NCBI RefSeq assembly: GCF_963674635.1
Contig: NZ_OY771475.1
Location: 2,356,001 to 2,420,000 of the forward strand
Reading direction: 5' to 3'
Length of the DNA stretch: 64,000 bases
Source: Breoghania sp.
GTDB lineage: Bacteria > Pseudomonadota > Alphaproteobacteria > Rhizobiales > Stappiaceae
The position numbers were made by a program, and so were the translations under genes. The notes under the pieces are model-generated. The model did not search any database and had not been told where the DNA came from. It was given only the letters and a program-made list of their open reading frames with translations. Shown here one piece after another: positions 17,983-25,684 of this stretch; positions within the stretch are counted from its first letter, which is position 1; the number at the start of each line of letters is the position of its first letter.

Positions 17983-19328
17983 GCCAGCACCTCCTTCAGC
18001 GCGGCAGCGTATGCAGCGCGGTCCTCGTCGGTGTTGATTTCGGTGGCCGCGACAACCAGCAAGTCGTCCACGCCCTTGGAAACCGGATCAATACGCTTGA
18101 CCGGAACACCGGCCATGATGCCCTTGTCGGCAAGGCTGTCGACGATCATCTCCGCATCCTTGCCCGTCAGGCGAAGCGTAAATTCGTTGAAGAACGTCTC
18201 GTTGAGCAGCTCCACCCCGTCGATGCCTTCCAGCAACCCGGCGAGCTTCACGGCGGAGGCATGGTTGGCGAGCGCCAGCTGTTCAAAGCCCGTCTCACCC
18301 AGCAGCGTCATGTGGATGGTAAAGGCAAGCTGGCAGAGCCCGGCATTGGTGCAGATGTTCGAGGTCGCCTTTTCGCGGCGAATATGCTGCTCGCGGGTCG
18401 ACAGCGTGAGCACGAAGCCGCGCTTGCCATCGGCGTCCACCGTCTCGCCGCACAGGCGTCCGGGCATCTGACGGATGTATTTCTGGCGCGTGGCGAAGAG
18501 GCCGACATAGGGGCCGCCAAAGGTCAGCGGATTGCCGAGAGACTGGCCCTCGCCCACCACGATATCGGCACCTTGCGTGCCCGCAGGCTCGATCAGGCCG
18601 AGCGAGACGACCTCGGTGAAGACCGCGATCAGCAGCGCACCGCATTCATGGGCCTTTTCCGCGATCGGCTTCAGGTCGATCAACTGGCCGTAGAAGGACG
18701 GTGACTGGACGACGACGCAGGAGGTCTCGTTGTCGATGCGCGAGAGGATATCCTCGGTGCCGGTCGGGTCGGCGGGCAGGATGTCGAACGTGTCATCGGC
18801 CAACTCGGAGGTGGTGCGGATGACTGCGCGATAATGCGGGTGCAGGCCGCCGGAAATCACCGCCTTGTTGCGCCGGGTCACCCGGTGCGCCATCAGCACG
18901 GCTTCGGCAGCCGCCGTGGACCCGTCATACATGGAGGCATTGGCCACATCCATGGCGGTGATGTTGGCGATCTGGGTCTGGAACTCAAACAGCGCCTGCA
19001 ACGTGCCTTGCGTGATTTCGGGCTGATAGGGCGTGTAGGAGGTCAGGAACTCGGACCGCTGGATCAGGTGATCCACCGTGGAGGGCACATGGTGCTTGTA
19101 GGCGCCGCCGCCAATGAAGAACGGCACGGAGGAAGCCGGCACGTTTTGCGCGGCGAGGCGCGAAAGGTGACGTTCCACCTCAAGCTCGCTCTTGCGGCGC
19201 GGCAGGTCCATCGGCTCGGTGAGGCGCGCGGCCTCTGGAATGTCGGCGAACAGCTCGTCGATCGAGCCGATGCCGATACGGGCCAGCATGTCGGCGCGAT
19301 CCTGATCGCTCAGGGGGAGATAGCGCAT
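17979..19328 (-). CDS. gcvPA: Glycine dehydrogenase (decarboxylating) subunit 1
   Basis: N-terminal-type half of the two-subunit glycine decarboxylase; it forms an alpha2beta2 enzyme with GcvPB. The 449 residues match the family from the start (MRYLPLSDQDRADMLARIG) and include PSTVDHLIQRSEFLTSYTPY, the conserved YQPEITQGTLQALFEFQTQI and MDVANASMYDGSTAAAEA. It is coupled to gcvPB by a 4-base overlap and sits about 200 bases downstream of gcvH; that gap holds no gene that I can see. Expression should depend on glycine through the riboswitch ahead of gcvT. Confidence 0.96.
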   Translation of the reverse strand: MRYLPLSDQDRADMLARIGIGSIDELFADIPEAARLTEPMDLPRRKSELEVERHLSRLAAQNVPASSVPFFIGGGAYKHHVPSTVDHLIQRSEFLTSYTPYQPEITQGTLQALFEFQTQIANITAMDVANASMYDGSTAAAEAVLMAHRVTRRNKAVISGGLHPHYRAVIRTTSELADDTFDILPADPTGTEDILSRIDNETSCVVVQSPSFYGQLIDLKPIAEKAHECGALLIAVFTEVVSLGLIEPAGTQGADIVVGEGQSLGNPLTFGGPYVGLFATRQKYIRQMPGRLCGETVDADGKRGFVLTLSTREQHIRREKATSNICTNAGLCQLAFTIHMTLLGETGFEQLALANHASAVKLAGLLEGIDGVELLNETFFNEFTLRLTGKDAEMIVDSLADKGIMAGVPVKRIDPVSKGVDDLLVVAATEINTDEDRAAYAAALKEVLA

Positions 19329-19527
19329 GGGTTCAGATCCGATCTGGTCTCAAGCTATGGCAAACGCCGCTTCCGGCCCGCGCCCCCGAAAGGGACGCGG
19401 CAACAGCAATCGGGGAAACGGCTGGGACCGGACACGAAGCCGTGTGCGCCGGGCCTTTGCCGCATGCCCCAAATCGCGGAAACCGGAAGACTGCATCGGC
19501 GCGCCGGGAAGGCGCGGAACGATGGCG

Positions 19528-19899
19528 TCAAAGCGACTCGACGAAGGCCTTGTAGGCGGCTTCGTCCATCAGCTCCTCAAGTTCGGCCGGGTTCGCGACC
19601 TTCATCTTGATGAACCAAGCGGAGCCTTCCGGATCCTCGTTGACCTTTGCAGGCTCATCGACCAGCGCGCCGTTGGCTTCGGCCACATCGCCGGAGATCG
19701 GGGCGTAGACCTCGCTGGCGGCCTTCACCGATTCCACGACAGCCGCTTCGTCCCCCTGCGCGAGCGTCTTTCCGACGTCCGGCAGTTCGACGAAAACGAC
19801 ATCGCCGAGCTGGCTCTGCGCGTAATCGGTGATGCCAATGGTCGCGACATCGCCGTCCACGGCAACCCATTCGTGATCCTTGGAGTAATAGGTGGTCAT
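19528..19899 (-). CDS. gcvH: Glycine cleavage system H protein
   Basis: Small lipoyl carrier that shuttles the aminomethyl intermediate between the P, T and L proteins. The 123-residue protein has the lipoylation lysine at about residue 59 in the motif VVESVKAASEVYAPISG, and the conserved N-terminal HEWVAVDGDVATIGITDYAQ. It follows gcvT after 27 bases on the same strand. Lipoylation depends on enzymes not seen in this window. All family hallmarks are intact. Confidence 0.97.
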   Translation of the reverse strand: MTTYYSKDHEWVAVDGDVATIGITDYAQSQLGDVVFVELPDVGKTLAQGDEAAVVESVKAASEVYAPISGDVAEANGALVDEPAKVNEDPEGSAWFIKMKVANPAELEELMDEAAYKAFVESL

Positions 19900-19926
19900 C
19901 TTGTCAGTCCCTGGGAGGTGCCATTA

Positions 19927-21072
19927 TCAGGCTGGTTTACGGTAGTAGCGGTGCGGAACGAAGGGCATGGAAGCGACATGCGCCTCCAGTTCACGTCCAC
20001 GCACCAGAATCTTGACGGGCGTTCCCTCGCCCGCATGCGCGGCATCGATGGTCCCCATTGCGATCGGAGCGCCGACACTGGGGGCAAATCCACCCGACGT
20101 CAGAACGCCGATCTCCTCGCCATTGACGGAAAGCACATCCGCTCCCTCGCGCGCAGGCGCACGTCCTTCGAGACGGAACCCGACGCGCTTGCGGGCCGGG
20201 CCTTCCCCAAATTCCTTCAGGATGCGCTGAGCACCTGGGAAATCGGCGGCCTCGCGGCGGCTCTTTTGCAAAACGAAGGAAATATCGCCTTCCACCGGGG
20301 AGGTGGTCTCGTCGATATCGTGGCCATAAAGGCAAAGCCCCGCTTCCAGACGCAGGCTGTCGCGCGCGCCAAGGCCGATCGGCTTTACCTCATCATGGGC
20401 AAGCAGTGCCCGCACCACAGCGTCTGCCGAAACCGAGGGAATGGAAATCTCGTAGCCGTCCTCACCGGTATAACCGGAGCGCGAGACTTTGACCTCGACG
20501 CCGTCGAACTCACCATCCGCGGAGGTCATGAACCCCATCTCGTCGGCACCGGCGACGTGCTTTGCCAGGACCGCGGCAGCCTTCGGCCCCTGAAGGGCTA
20601 TGAGCGCGCGATCTTCCAGGATCTCAAGGCGCACGCCGTCGGGCAACGCCGCCTCGATCATCGGGAAATCGACATCCTTGCGCGCGGCATTGACAACGAG
20701 GAAGAGGCGACCATCCGAACCGGGTTCGACCGGGCGAGTGACCATCAGGTCGTCCACGATGCCGCCTTGTGCATTCAGCAGCACCGTATAACGGATGCGT
20801 CCTTCACCGAGCGTGGTGATGGCGGAGGGAACGATCGCCTGAAGAGCGCGCGCCGTGGTTTCATGGTCCGGGCCGACAAGCCAGGCCTGCCCCATGTGGG
20901 AAACATCGAAAAGACCGGCGTTTTCCCGGGTCCAGGTATGCTCGGCGATGATGCCTTCATACTGAACCGGCATGTCGTAGCCGGCAAAAGGCACCATGCG
21001 GGCGCCAAGCTCCACATGAAGGGAATGCAGGGGCGTTTCAAGCAACGGTCCGCTCGCGGCGGGATCGGCCAT
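19927..21072 (-). CDS. gcvT: Glycine cleavage system aminomethyltransferase (T protein)
   Basis: Transfers the methylene group from H-protein-bound aminomethyl to tetrahydrofolate, releasing ammonia. The 381-residue protein shows the family pattern: HVELGARMVPFAGYDMPVQY, NAGLFDVSHMGQ, the folate-site region VSRSGYTGEDGYEISIP, GLGARDSLRLEAGLCLYGHD and the C-terminal TSGGFAPSVGAPIAMG. A ribosome site GGTGAG lies five bases before ATG 21072. It is first in gcvT-gcvH-gcvPA-gcvPB and is the gene directly downstream of the glycine riboswitch. Confidence 0.97.
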   Translation of the reverse strand: MADPAASGPLLETPLHSLHVELGARMVPFAGYDMPVQYEGIIAEHTWTRENAGLFDVSHMGQAWLVGPDHETTARALQAIVPSAITTLGEGRIRYTVLLNAQGGIVDDLMVTRPVEPGSDGRLFLVVNAARKDVDFPMIEAALPDGVRLEILEDRALIALQGPKAAAVLAKHVAGADEMGFMTSADGEFDGVEVKVSRSGYTGEDGYEISIPSVSADAVVRALLAHDEVKPIGLGARDSLRLEAGLCLYGHDIDETTSPVEGDISFVLQKSRREAADFPGAQRILKEFGEGPARKRVGFRLEGRAPAREGADVLSVNGEEIGVLTSGGFAPSVGAPIAMGTIDAAHAGEGTPVKILVRGRELEAHVASMPFVPHRYYRKPA

Positions 21073-21127
21073 AGGCTCACCTCGGTTTTCAGAGTCACGG
21101 GGGCGATATGGATCTCATCCATTCGCG

Positions 21128-21332
21128 CCCCCTCTGTCCGAGTACCTGAGAGATTTCCCACAAGGCCACCTCAAGGGCGGCCTTGCGATTACTCCTTCGG
21201 TGTGCCGTCACGCTTCTTGCGCGGCCGCTTTCCAGAGTGTCGCTTGCCTTGCGGTCCTTTTGCCTGAGAGTTTCCGGGGCGGTTGCTCCTTCGGCGGCGG
21301 AACATAAGTTCCGATCTCTCCCGCTTGGCCAT
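21128..21332 (-). ncRNA. Tandem glycine riboswitch upstream of gcvT
   Basis: Two glycine aptamers lie back to back on the minus strand. The first shows GGGAGAGATCGG, CCGAAGGAGCAA and ACTCTCAGGCAAAAGGACCG; the second shows CACCGAAGGAGTAATCGC and ATCTCTCAGGTACTCGGACA. The CCGAAGGAG and CTCAGG elements are the conserved core of the gcvT RNA motif. The tandem ends about 55 bases before gcvT, leaving room for an expression platform. By family knowledge such RNAs are normally ON switches, raising gcv expression when glycine is abundant. Confidence 0.95.
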
Positions 21333-21463
21333 TTTCAGTGTAGCGCCGACTCGCGACCATCAGTCAGCGGCTAGCCATAATCCAGACGAGTGCGCGGCAA
21401 GTCAATCTCCCCACGCACCTCGCAGTCACCTCTTGCACTCCTGTCCGCCCCCCTGAAGCAGGA

Positions 21464-22051
21464 TCAGCGCTTCGACCCATTGTCGAAACCGACATAGACG
21501 CGGCTCGCGCCTTCGATCGGCACACGGACATCTTCGACAACACGCGTCCAGGCGGCAGACCCGCCGGCTTCCGCAAGGCCGATCTCGACCGGCACGAGCT
21601 GGGACGCCAGAACCTTGTTGTCGTCACTGGTCACTGCAATGCGCAGGGGCAGAACGACCGGACCGCGTGTTGGCGCCGGCCCTGCCACGACGCGACCGGA
21701 CACACCGACCTTGATCGTCATCTCGTTGTCGCCAACGCGATTGCACTCACGCGCATATTTGCGGATCGTGGCCTGATATTGCAGCCCGTCCGGGTCATCC
21801 TGCTTGCCACGGGCGTAGGCCTTGAGAATGTAGGTGTCTGCGCGCACCTCGATGGGCGGACAATAGGCCTGCGAGGCAAAGATGCTCGGATCAATGGGCG
21901 ATTCCGTCGTGCCGCCGCCAGAGACGAAGGTCTTTCCGACGCTTTCCGCCTTGTCGCTCACGCCGAAAGAGCCGCAACCGGCCAACGCGCCAAGGCACAG
22001 CGCGCCTGAAAGCGCCCCAACCATCCGTCCCGAGATCGTCAATCGCATCAT
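21464..22051 (-). CDS. Predicted lipoprotein of unknown function
   Basis: A 195-residue protein with a type II signal peptide: hydrophobic segment followed by the lipobox LAGC (ALCLGALAGCGSFG), so Cys26 should be lipidated. The residue after the cysteine is glycine, consistent with outer-membrane sorting in enterobacterial rules, though this is not certain in alphaproteobacteria. The mature part contains a CPPIEVRADTY stretch and a likely beta-sandwich; comparable lipoproteins occur next to gcv or ispH in related genomes, from memory, but no function is known. Divergent from ispH. Two adjacent ATG codons (22051 and 22048) are both possible starts. Confidence 0.8.
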   Translation of the reverse strand: MMRLTISGRMVGALSGALCLGALAGCGSFGVSDKAESVGKTFVSGGGTTESPIDPSIFASQAYCPPIEVRADTYILKAYARGKQDDPDGLQYQATIRKYARECNRVGDNEMTIKVGVSGRVVAGPAPTRGPVVLPLRIAVTSDDNKVLASQLVPVEIGLAEAGGSAAWTRVVEDVRVPIEGASRVYVGFDNGSKR

Positions 22052-22287
22052 GTTTACTCGCCGAAAGAACCCAGACGCTTGCGGCGGGTTCTCAAATAGC
22101 CCTGCCGCACCTTCAAGCCTGCCTCTATATCAGGGGCTGGCGAATTTGGCGACACTTCCAGACAATATGACAATCGCAAAGCCTCGTGCATGGCCTCGCG
22201 ACGCGCGCCTGCATGAACACCGCAGCCCTTGACAGAGAGGGGGCCCGTTCCTCTATTGCCCTTTCCAGGACCGTTGAGGAACCTTTC

Positions 22288-23262
22288 ATGAGCGAACGTG
22301 ACGCGATCAAGCCGAAGCTGACGGTGCTGCTCTGCGCTCCGCGCGGCTTTTGTGCGGGCGTCGACCGGGCAATCCAGATCGTGGAGCTGGCTCTGGAGAA
22401 ATATGGCCCGCCAGTCTATGTGCGCCACGAGATTGTGCACAACAAGTTTGTCGTGGAAGGCCTGCGCGCCAAGGGCGCCGTTTTTGTCGAGGAACTGGAC
22501 GAGATCCCGGCGGGCGACCGCCCGGTCATCTTCTCCGCCCATGGGGTGCCGAAATCCGTGCCTGCGGATGCCACCGCGCGCCAGATGTTTTTCCTCGACG
22601 CCACCTGCCCGCTCGTTTCCAAGGTTCACAAAGAAGCGATGATCCACCACAAGCGTGGCCGCGAGATCATTCTGATCGGACATGCCGGACATCCGGAAGT
22701 GATCGGAACGATGGGCCAGCTGCCGGAAGGTACGGTCAAGCTCATCGAGACGGAAGATGACGCCCGCAACTTCCAGCCGGACAATCCGGACAATCTGGCC
22801 TGGATCACCCAGACGACCCTGTCGGTCGATGACACCAGCTCCATCGTTGCGATCCTGCGCGAGCGCTTTCCCGATATCGTCGCCCCGCACAAGGACGACA
22901 TCTGTTACGCGACGACCAACCGTCAGGAGGCGGTCAAGGCGGTGGCCGAACGCGCCGATGCGATGATCGTGGTTGGCGCGCCCAATTCGTCCAATTCGCA
23001 GCGCTTGCGCGAAGTGGCGGAACGGGCCGGATGTCCCCATTCGATCCTCGTCCAGCGTGCCGCTGACATCGACTGGTCACGCTTTCCAGATATTTCCACT
23101 CTCGCCGTCACCGCCGGGGCCTCGGCGCCGGAGGTTCTGGTGGAGGAAATCATCGAGGCCTTTGCCACCCGCTACGAGGTGACCGTGGAAACGGTCCGTA
23201 CGGCTGAGGAAACGATCTCCTTCAATCTTCCGCGCGAATTGCGCAACACCGCCGCCGAGTGA
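22288..23262 (+). CDS. ispH: 4-hydroxy-3-methylbut-2-enyl diphosphate reductase
   Basis: Last enzyme of the MEP isoprenoid pathway; converts HMBPP to IPP and DMAPP through a 4Fe-4S cluster. The 324-residue protein has the three cluster cysteines in RGFCAGVDRAI, DATCPLVSKVH and DICYATTNRQ, plus the substrate-binding HAGHPEVIGTMGQ. ATG 22288 is preceded by GGA at a good distance; the longer frame from 22186 adds an unlikely segment. It leads a run ispH-thrB-rnhA-lipid kinase with short gaps and overlaps, so the four genes are probably one operon. Confidence 0.96.
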   Translation: MSERDAIKPKLTVLLCAPRGFCAGVDRAIQIVELALEKYGPPVYVRHEIVHNKFVVEGLRAKGAVFVEELDEIPAGDRPVIFSAHGVPKSVPADATARQMFFLDATCPLVSKVHKEAMIHHKRGREIILIGHAGHPEVIGTMGQLPEGTVKLIETEDDARNFQPDNPDNLAWITQTTLSVDDTSSIVAILRERFPDIVAPHKDDICYATTNRQEAVKAVAERADAMIVVGAPNSSNSQRLREVAERAGCPHSILVQRAADIDWSRFPDISTLAVTAGASAPEVLVEEIIEAFATRYEVTVETVRTAEETISFNLPRELRNTAAE

Positions 23263-23271
23263 TTTGATCCC

Positions 23272-24252
23272 ATGGCCGTCTACACGGATGTTTCCGACGA
23301 GGAGCTCGCCGCCTTCGTCGCCCTTTATGACATTGGCGCCGTTCTCGCCTTCAAGGGCATCGCAGAAGGCGTGGAGAATTCCAATTTCCTGCTCCATGCC
23401 GAGGCGGGCTATTACATCCTCACGCTTTACGAAAAGCGCGTGAACCCGGACGAGCTTCCCTATTTCATCGGCCTGATGGAGCATCTGGCGGGCGCGGGCA
23501 TTTCCTGTCCAACGCCGATCGCCAACCGACAGGGCGAAACGCTGGGCACCCTTGCCGGACGGCCCGCGGCCATCGTCACCTTTCTGGAAGGCATGTCGAT
23601 CCGCCGCCCGAAGCCAGACCATTGTCATGCGCTCGGCGTGGCCCTGGCCGAATTGCACCGTGCGGGCGCCGACTTCACAATGCACCGCAAGAATTCGCTC
23701 ACTGTCGACAACTGGCGTCCGCTGTTCGATCTTTCACGCGCGCGCGCGGACGAGGTCTGTGGCGGGCTTGCAGCCGAGATCGAGCGGGAGCTGGCGCGGC
23801 TGGAAGAGAACTGGCCGAGCGACCTGCCGGTTGGCGAGATTCATGCCGATCTCTTCACCGACAACGTCTTCTTTCTCGGCAAGGAGCTGTCGGGGATCAT
23901 CGACTTCTATTTTGCCTGCACGGATTTCTTCGCCTATGACGTGGCGACCTGCATGAATGCGTGGTGCTTTGAGGCGGACGAATCTTTCAACGTCACCAAA
24001 GCGCGCGCCCTCCTGAAGGGATACACAAGCGTGCGCCCCTTCACCGATGCGGAATATGACGCCCTCCCGCTGCTGGCGCGCGGCTCCGCGCTGCGCTTTC
24101 TGCTGACCCGTCTGCATGACTGGCTGACCGTGCCGGATAACGCGCTCGTCACCCCGAAGGATCCTATGGAATATGTAAAGAAGCTGCGCTTCCACTGCGG
24201 CGTGGAGGGCGCCCGAGACTACGGCCTCACCACGCGGGATATGACCCGATGA
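23272..24252 (+). CDS. thrB: Homoserine kinase, type II (APH fold)
   Basis: Phosphorylates homoserine for threonine synthesis; the product feeds threonine synthase, encoded at 30.7-32.1 kb on the other strand. The 326-residue protein belongs to the aminoglycoside-phosphotransferase fold, not the GHMP family. Visible are the ATP-site region GVENSNFLLHAEAGYYILTLYE, the catalytic loop GEIHADLFTDNVFF (Asp and Asn) and the Mg-binding GIIDFYFACTDFFAYD. It begins 9 bases after ispH and overlaps rnhA by 4 bases (ATGA), indicating coupling. The trio ispH-thrB-rnhA is typical of Rhizobiales. Confidence 0.95.
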   Translation: MAVYTDVSDEELAAFVALYDIGAVLAFKGIAEGVENSNFLLHAEAGYYILTLYEKRVNPDELPYFIGLMEHLAGAGISCPTPIANRQGETLGTLAGRPAAIVTFLEGMSIRRPKPDHCHALGVALAELHRAGADFTMHRKNSLTVDNWRPLFDLSRARADEVCGGLAAEIERELARLEENWPSDLPVGEIHADLFTDNVFFLGKELSGIIDFYFACTDFFAYDVATCMNAWCFEADESFNVTKARALLKGYTSVRPFTDAEYDALPLLARGSALRFLLTRLHDWLTVPDNALVTPKDPMEYVKKLRFHCGVEGARDYGLTTRDMTR

Positions 24253-24728
24253 GCGAGCGTGTCCAGATCTACACAGATGGCGCGTGCTCGGGGAATCCCG
24301 GTCCGGGTGGCTGGGGCGCGATACTGCGTTTCGGCGAACACGAGCGCGAACTGAAGGGCGGCGAAGCCCAGACCACCAACAACCGCATGGAGCTGATGGC
24401 CGCGATTGAAGCGCTGAATGCGTTGAAGCGGCCCTGCACCATCGATCTCTTCACCGATTCCGTCTATGTCCGCGACGGCATCACCAAGTGGCTCTTCAAC
24501 TGGAAAAAGAACGGCTGGCGCACCGCGGCCAAGAAGCCGGTGAAGAACGCCGATCTCTGGCAGGCGCTGGAGGAGGCCCGCAAACGCCACGATATCGACT
24601 GGCACTGGCTGAAAGGCCATGCTGGCCACCCGGACAATGAGCGCGCCGACGAACTCGCGCGCGGCGGCATGGCTCCGTTCAAGGCGCGACGCGGACGCCC
24701 GGCGGATTTCGACGACGAGCCTCGATGA
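24249..24728 (+). CDS. rnhA: Ribonuclease HI
   Basis: Degrades RNA in RNA-DNA hybrids during replication and repair. The 159-residue protein has all four catalytic carboxylates in their motifs: IYTDGACSGNPGPGGWGAIL (Asp), NNRMELMAAIEAL (Glu), LFTDSVYVRDGI (Asp) and GHAGHPDNERADELA (His and Asp). It overlaps both the upstream thrB and the downstream lipid kinase gene by four bases. Length and motifs are standard. Confidence 0.97.
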   Translation: MSERVQIYTDGACSGNPGPGGWGAILRFGEHERELKGGEAQTTNNRMELMAAIEALNALKRPCTIDLFTDSVYVRDGITKWLFNWKKNGWRTAAKKPVKNADLWQALEEARKRHDIDWHWLKGHAGHPDNERADELARGGMAPFKARRGRPADFDDEPR

Positions 24729-25672
24729 TGGCAGACGGCGGCGAAAACAGCCCCTTTGGCGCTCCCGCCGAACTGCATGACGCGGGCGGCCTCCCTCAGA
24801 AAGGCAGGCGTGTCCTCATTATCGCCAATCCCACCGCGGGCGGCTTCAACCCCAAGGGGCTCGACCTCATCGCGCAACGCCTGCGCGAAGCCGGACGTGA
24901 TGTGGAGCTGCGCCTGACGACGCATGCCGGAGAGATCGGCGAGATCTGTTCCGATCCGCAGCTTGCCTTCGACGTGGTGATGATCGCGGGTGGCGACGGG
25001 TCCATCAATGAGGCGCTGACGGGCTTTCAATCGATCCTTGCGCCACCTGCCATCGCGGTCATCCCTTGCGGCACAGCCAACGTGCTGGCGCAGGAGCTTT
25101 CGCTTCCGTCCAAACCGACTGAAATCGCCGACATGGTGTTGAGACGGCGGATCAAGGCGTTGCACTACGGATTGGCCGACGGCCGCCCATTCCTGCTCAT
25201 GGTTTCGGCCGGGTTCGATGCGCGCGTCGTGCATGCGGTGCCGCTGGCATTGAAACGGCGTCTGGGAAAGCTCGCCTATGTGGTTACCGCCCTCAGACAG
25301 GCTTTCGCTCAGCGCCACAACGACCTTGTGGTGGAGGCGGACGGCGAGGAGATCACCTGTCGCCTCGCGGTCATCACCAAGGCTGCCCATTATGGCGGGC
25401 CTTTCGTGGTGTGCCGCGAAGCGGATGTCAGCAGCCCCGGGCTTTATCTGGTTGCCGTGACAAGCGACCGTGTGCCGGCGCTCATCCGCGCATCCGTCGC
25501 CTTGTTGCGCGGGCGCATGGAGGCCTGCCGGGATGTGATCGTGCGCCCTGTTTGCGACGCAACGATCCGGGCCGCAAAGCCGGTCGCCGCACAGATCGAC
25601 GGAGATCCCTTCGGAACGACGCCGCTTGCCATCACACAGGGCGAGCGATCGCTGAGCGTGATCGTTCCTTAG
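24725..25672 (+). CDS. Diacylglycerol/lipid kinase family protein
   Basis: DAGK-catalytic-domain protein of 315 residues, of the YegS/DgkB type. The nucleotide-binding motif is GGDGSINEALTGFQSI, after a start strand RRVLIIANPTAGG; a later conserved block is AVIPCGTANVLAQELSLP. Family members phosphorylate diacylglycerol or related lipids at the inner membrane face. The exact substrate cannot be told. Two consecutive ATGs (24725 and 24728) open the gene; the first overlaps the rnhA stop by four bases. It is the final gene of the ispH operon and its stop lies 12 bases from the convergent GGDEF/EAL gene. Confidence 0.88.
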   Translation: MMADGGENSPFGAPAELHDAGGLPQKGRRVLIIANPTAGGFNPKGLDLIAQRLREAGRDVELRLTTHAGEIGEICSDPQLAFDVVMIAGGDGSINEALTGFQSILAPPAIAVIPCGTANVLAQELSLPSKPTEIADMVLRRRIKALHYGLADGRPFLLMVSAGFDARVVHAVPLALKRRLGKLAYVVTALRQAFAQRHNDLVVEADGEEITCRLAVITKAAHYGGPFVVCREADVSSPGLYLVAVTSDRVPALIRASVALLRGRMEACRDVIVRPVCDATIRAAKPVAAQIDGDPFGTTPLAITQGERSLSVIVP

Positions 25673-25684
25673 AGACTGGGTCTG

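Noticed and set aside
16408..19328. gcvP split into two genes as a broken gene
   Set aside because: The two-subunit GcvPA/GcvPB form is established, and the four-base overlap indicates coupling rather than a frameshift.
19327..21267. A 646-codon plus-strand frame opposite gcvH and gcvT
   Set aside because: It runs through the riboswitch and both genes; the minus-strand genes have complete family motifs.
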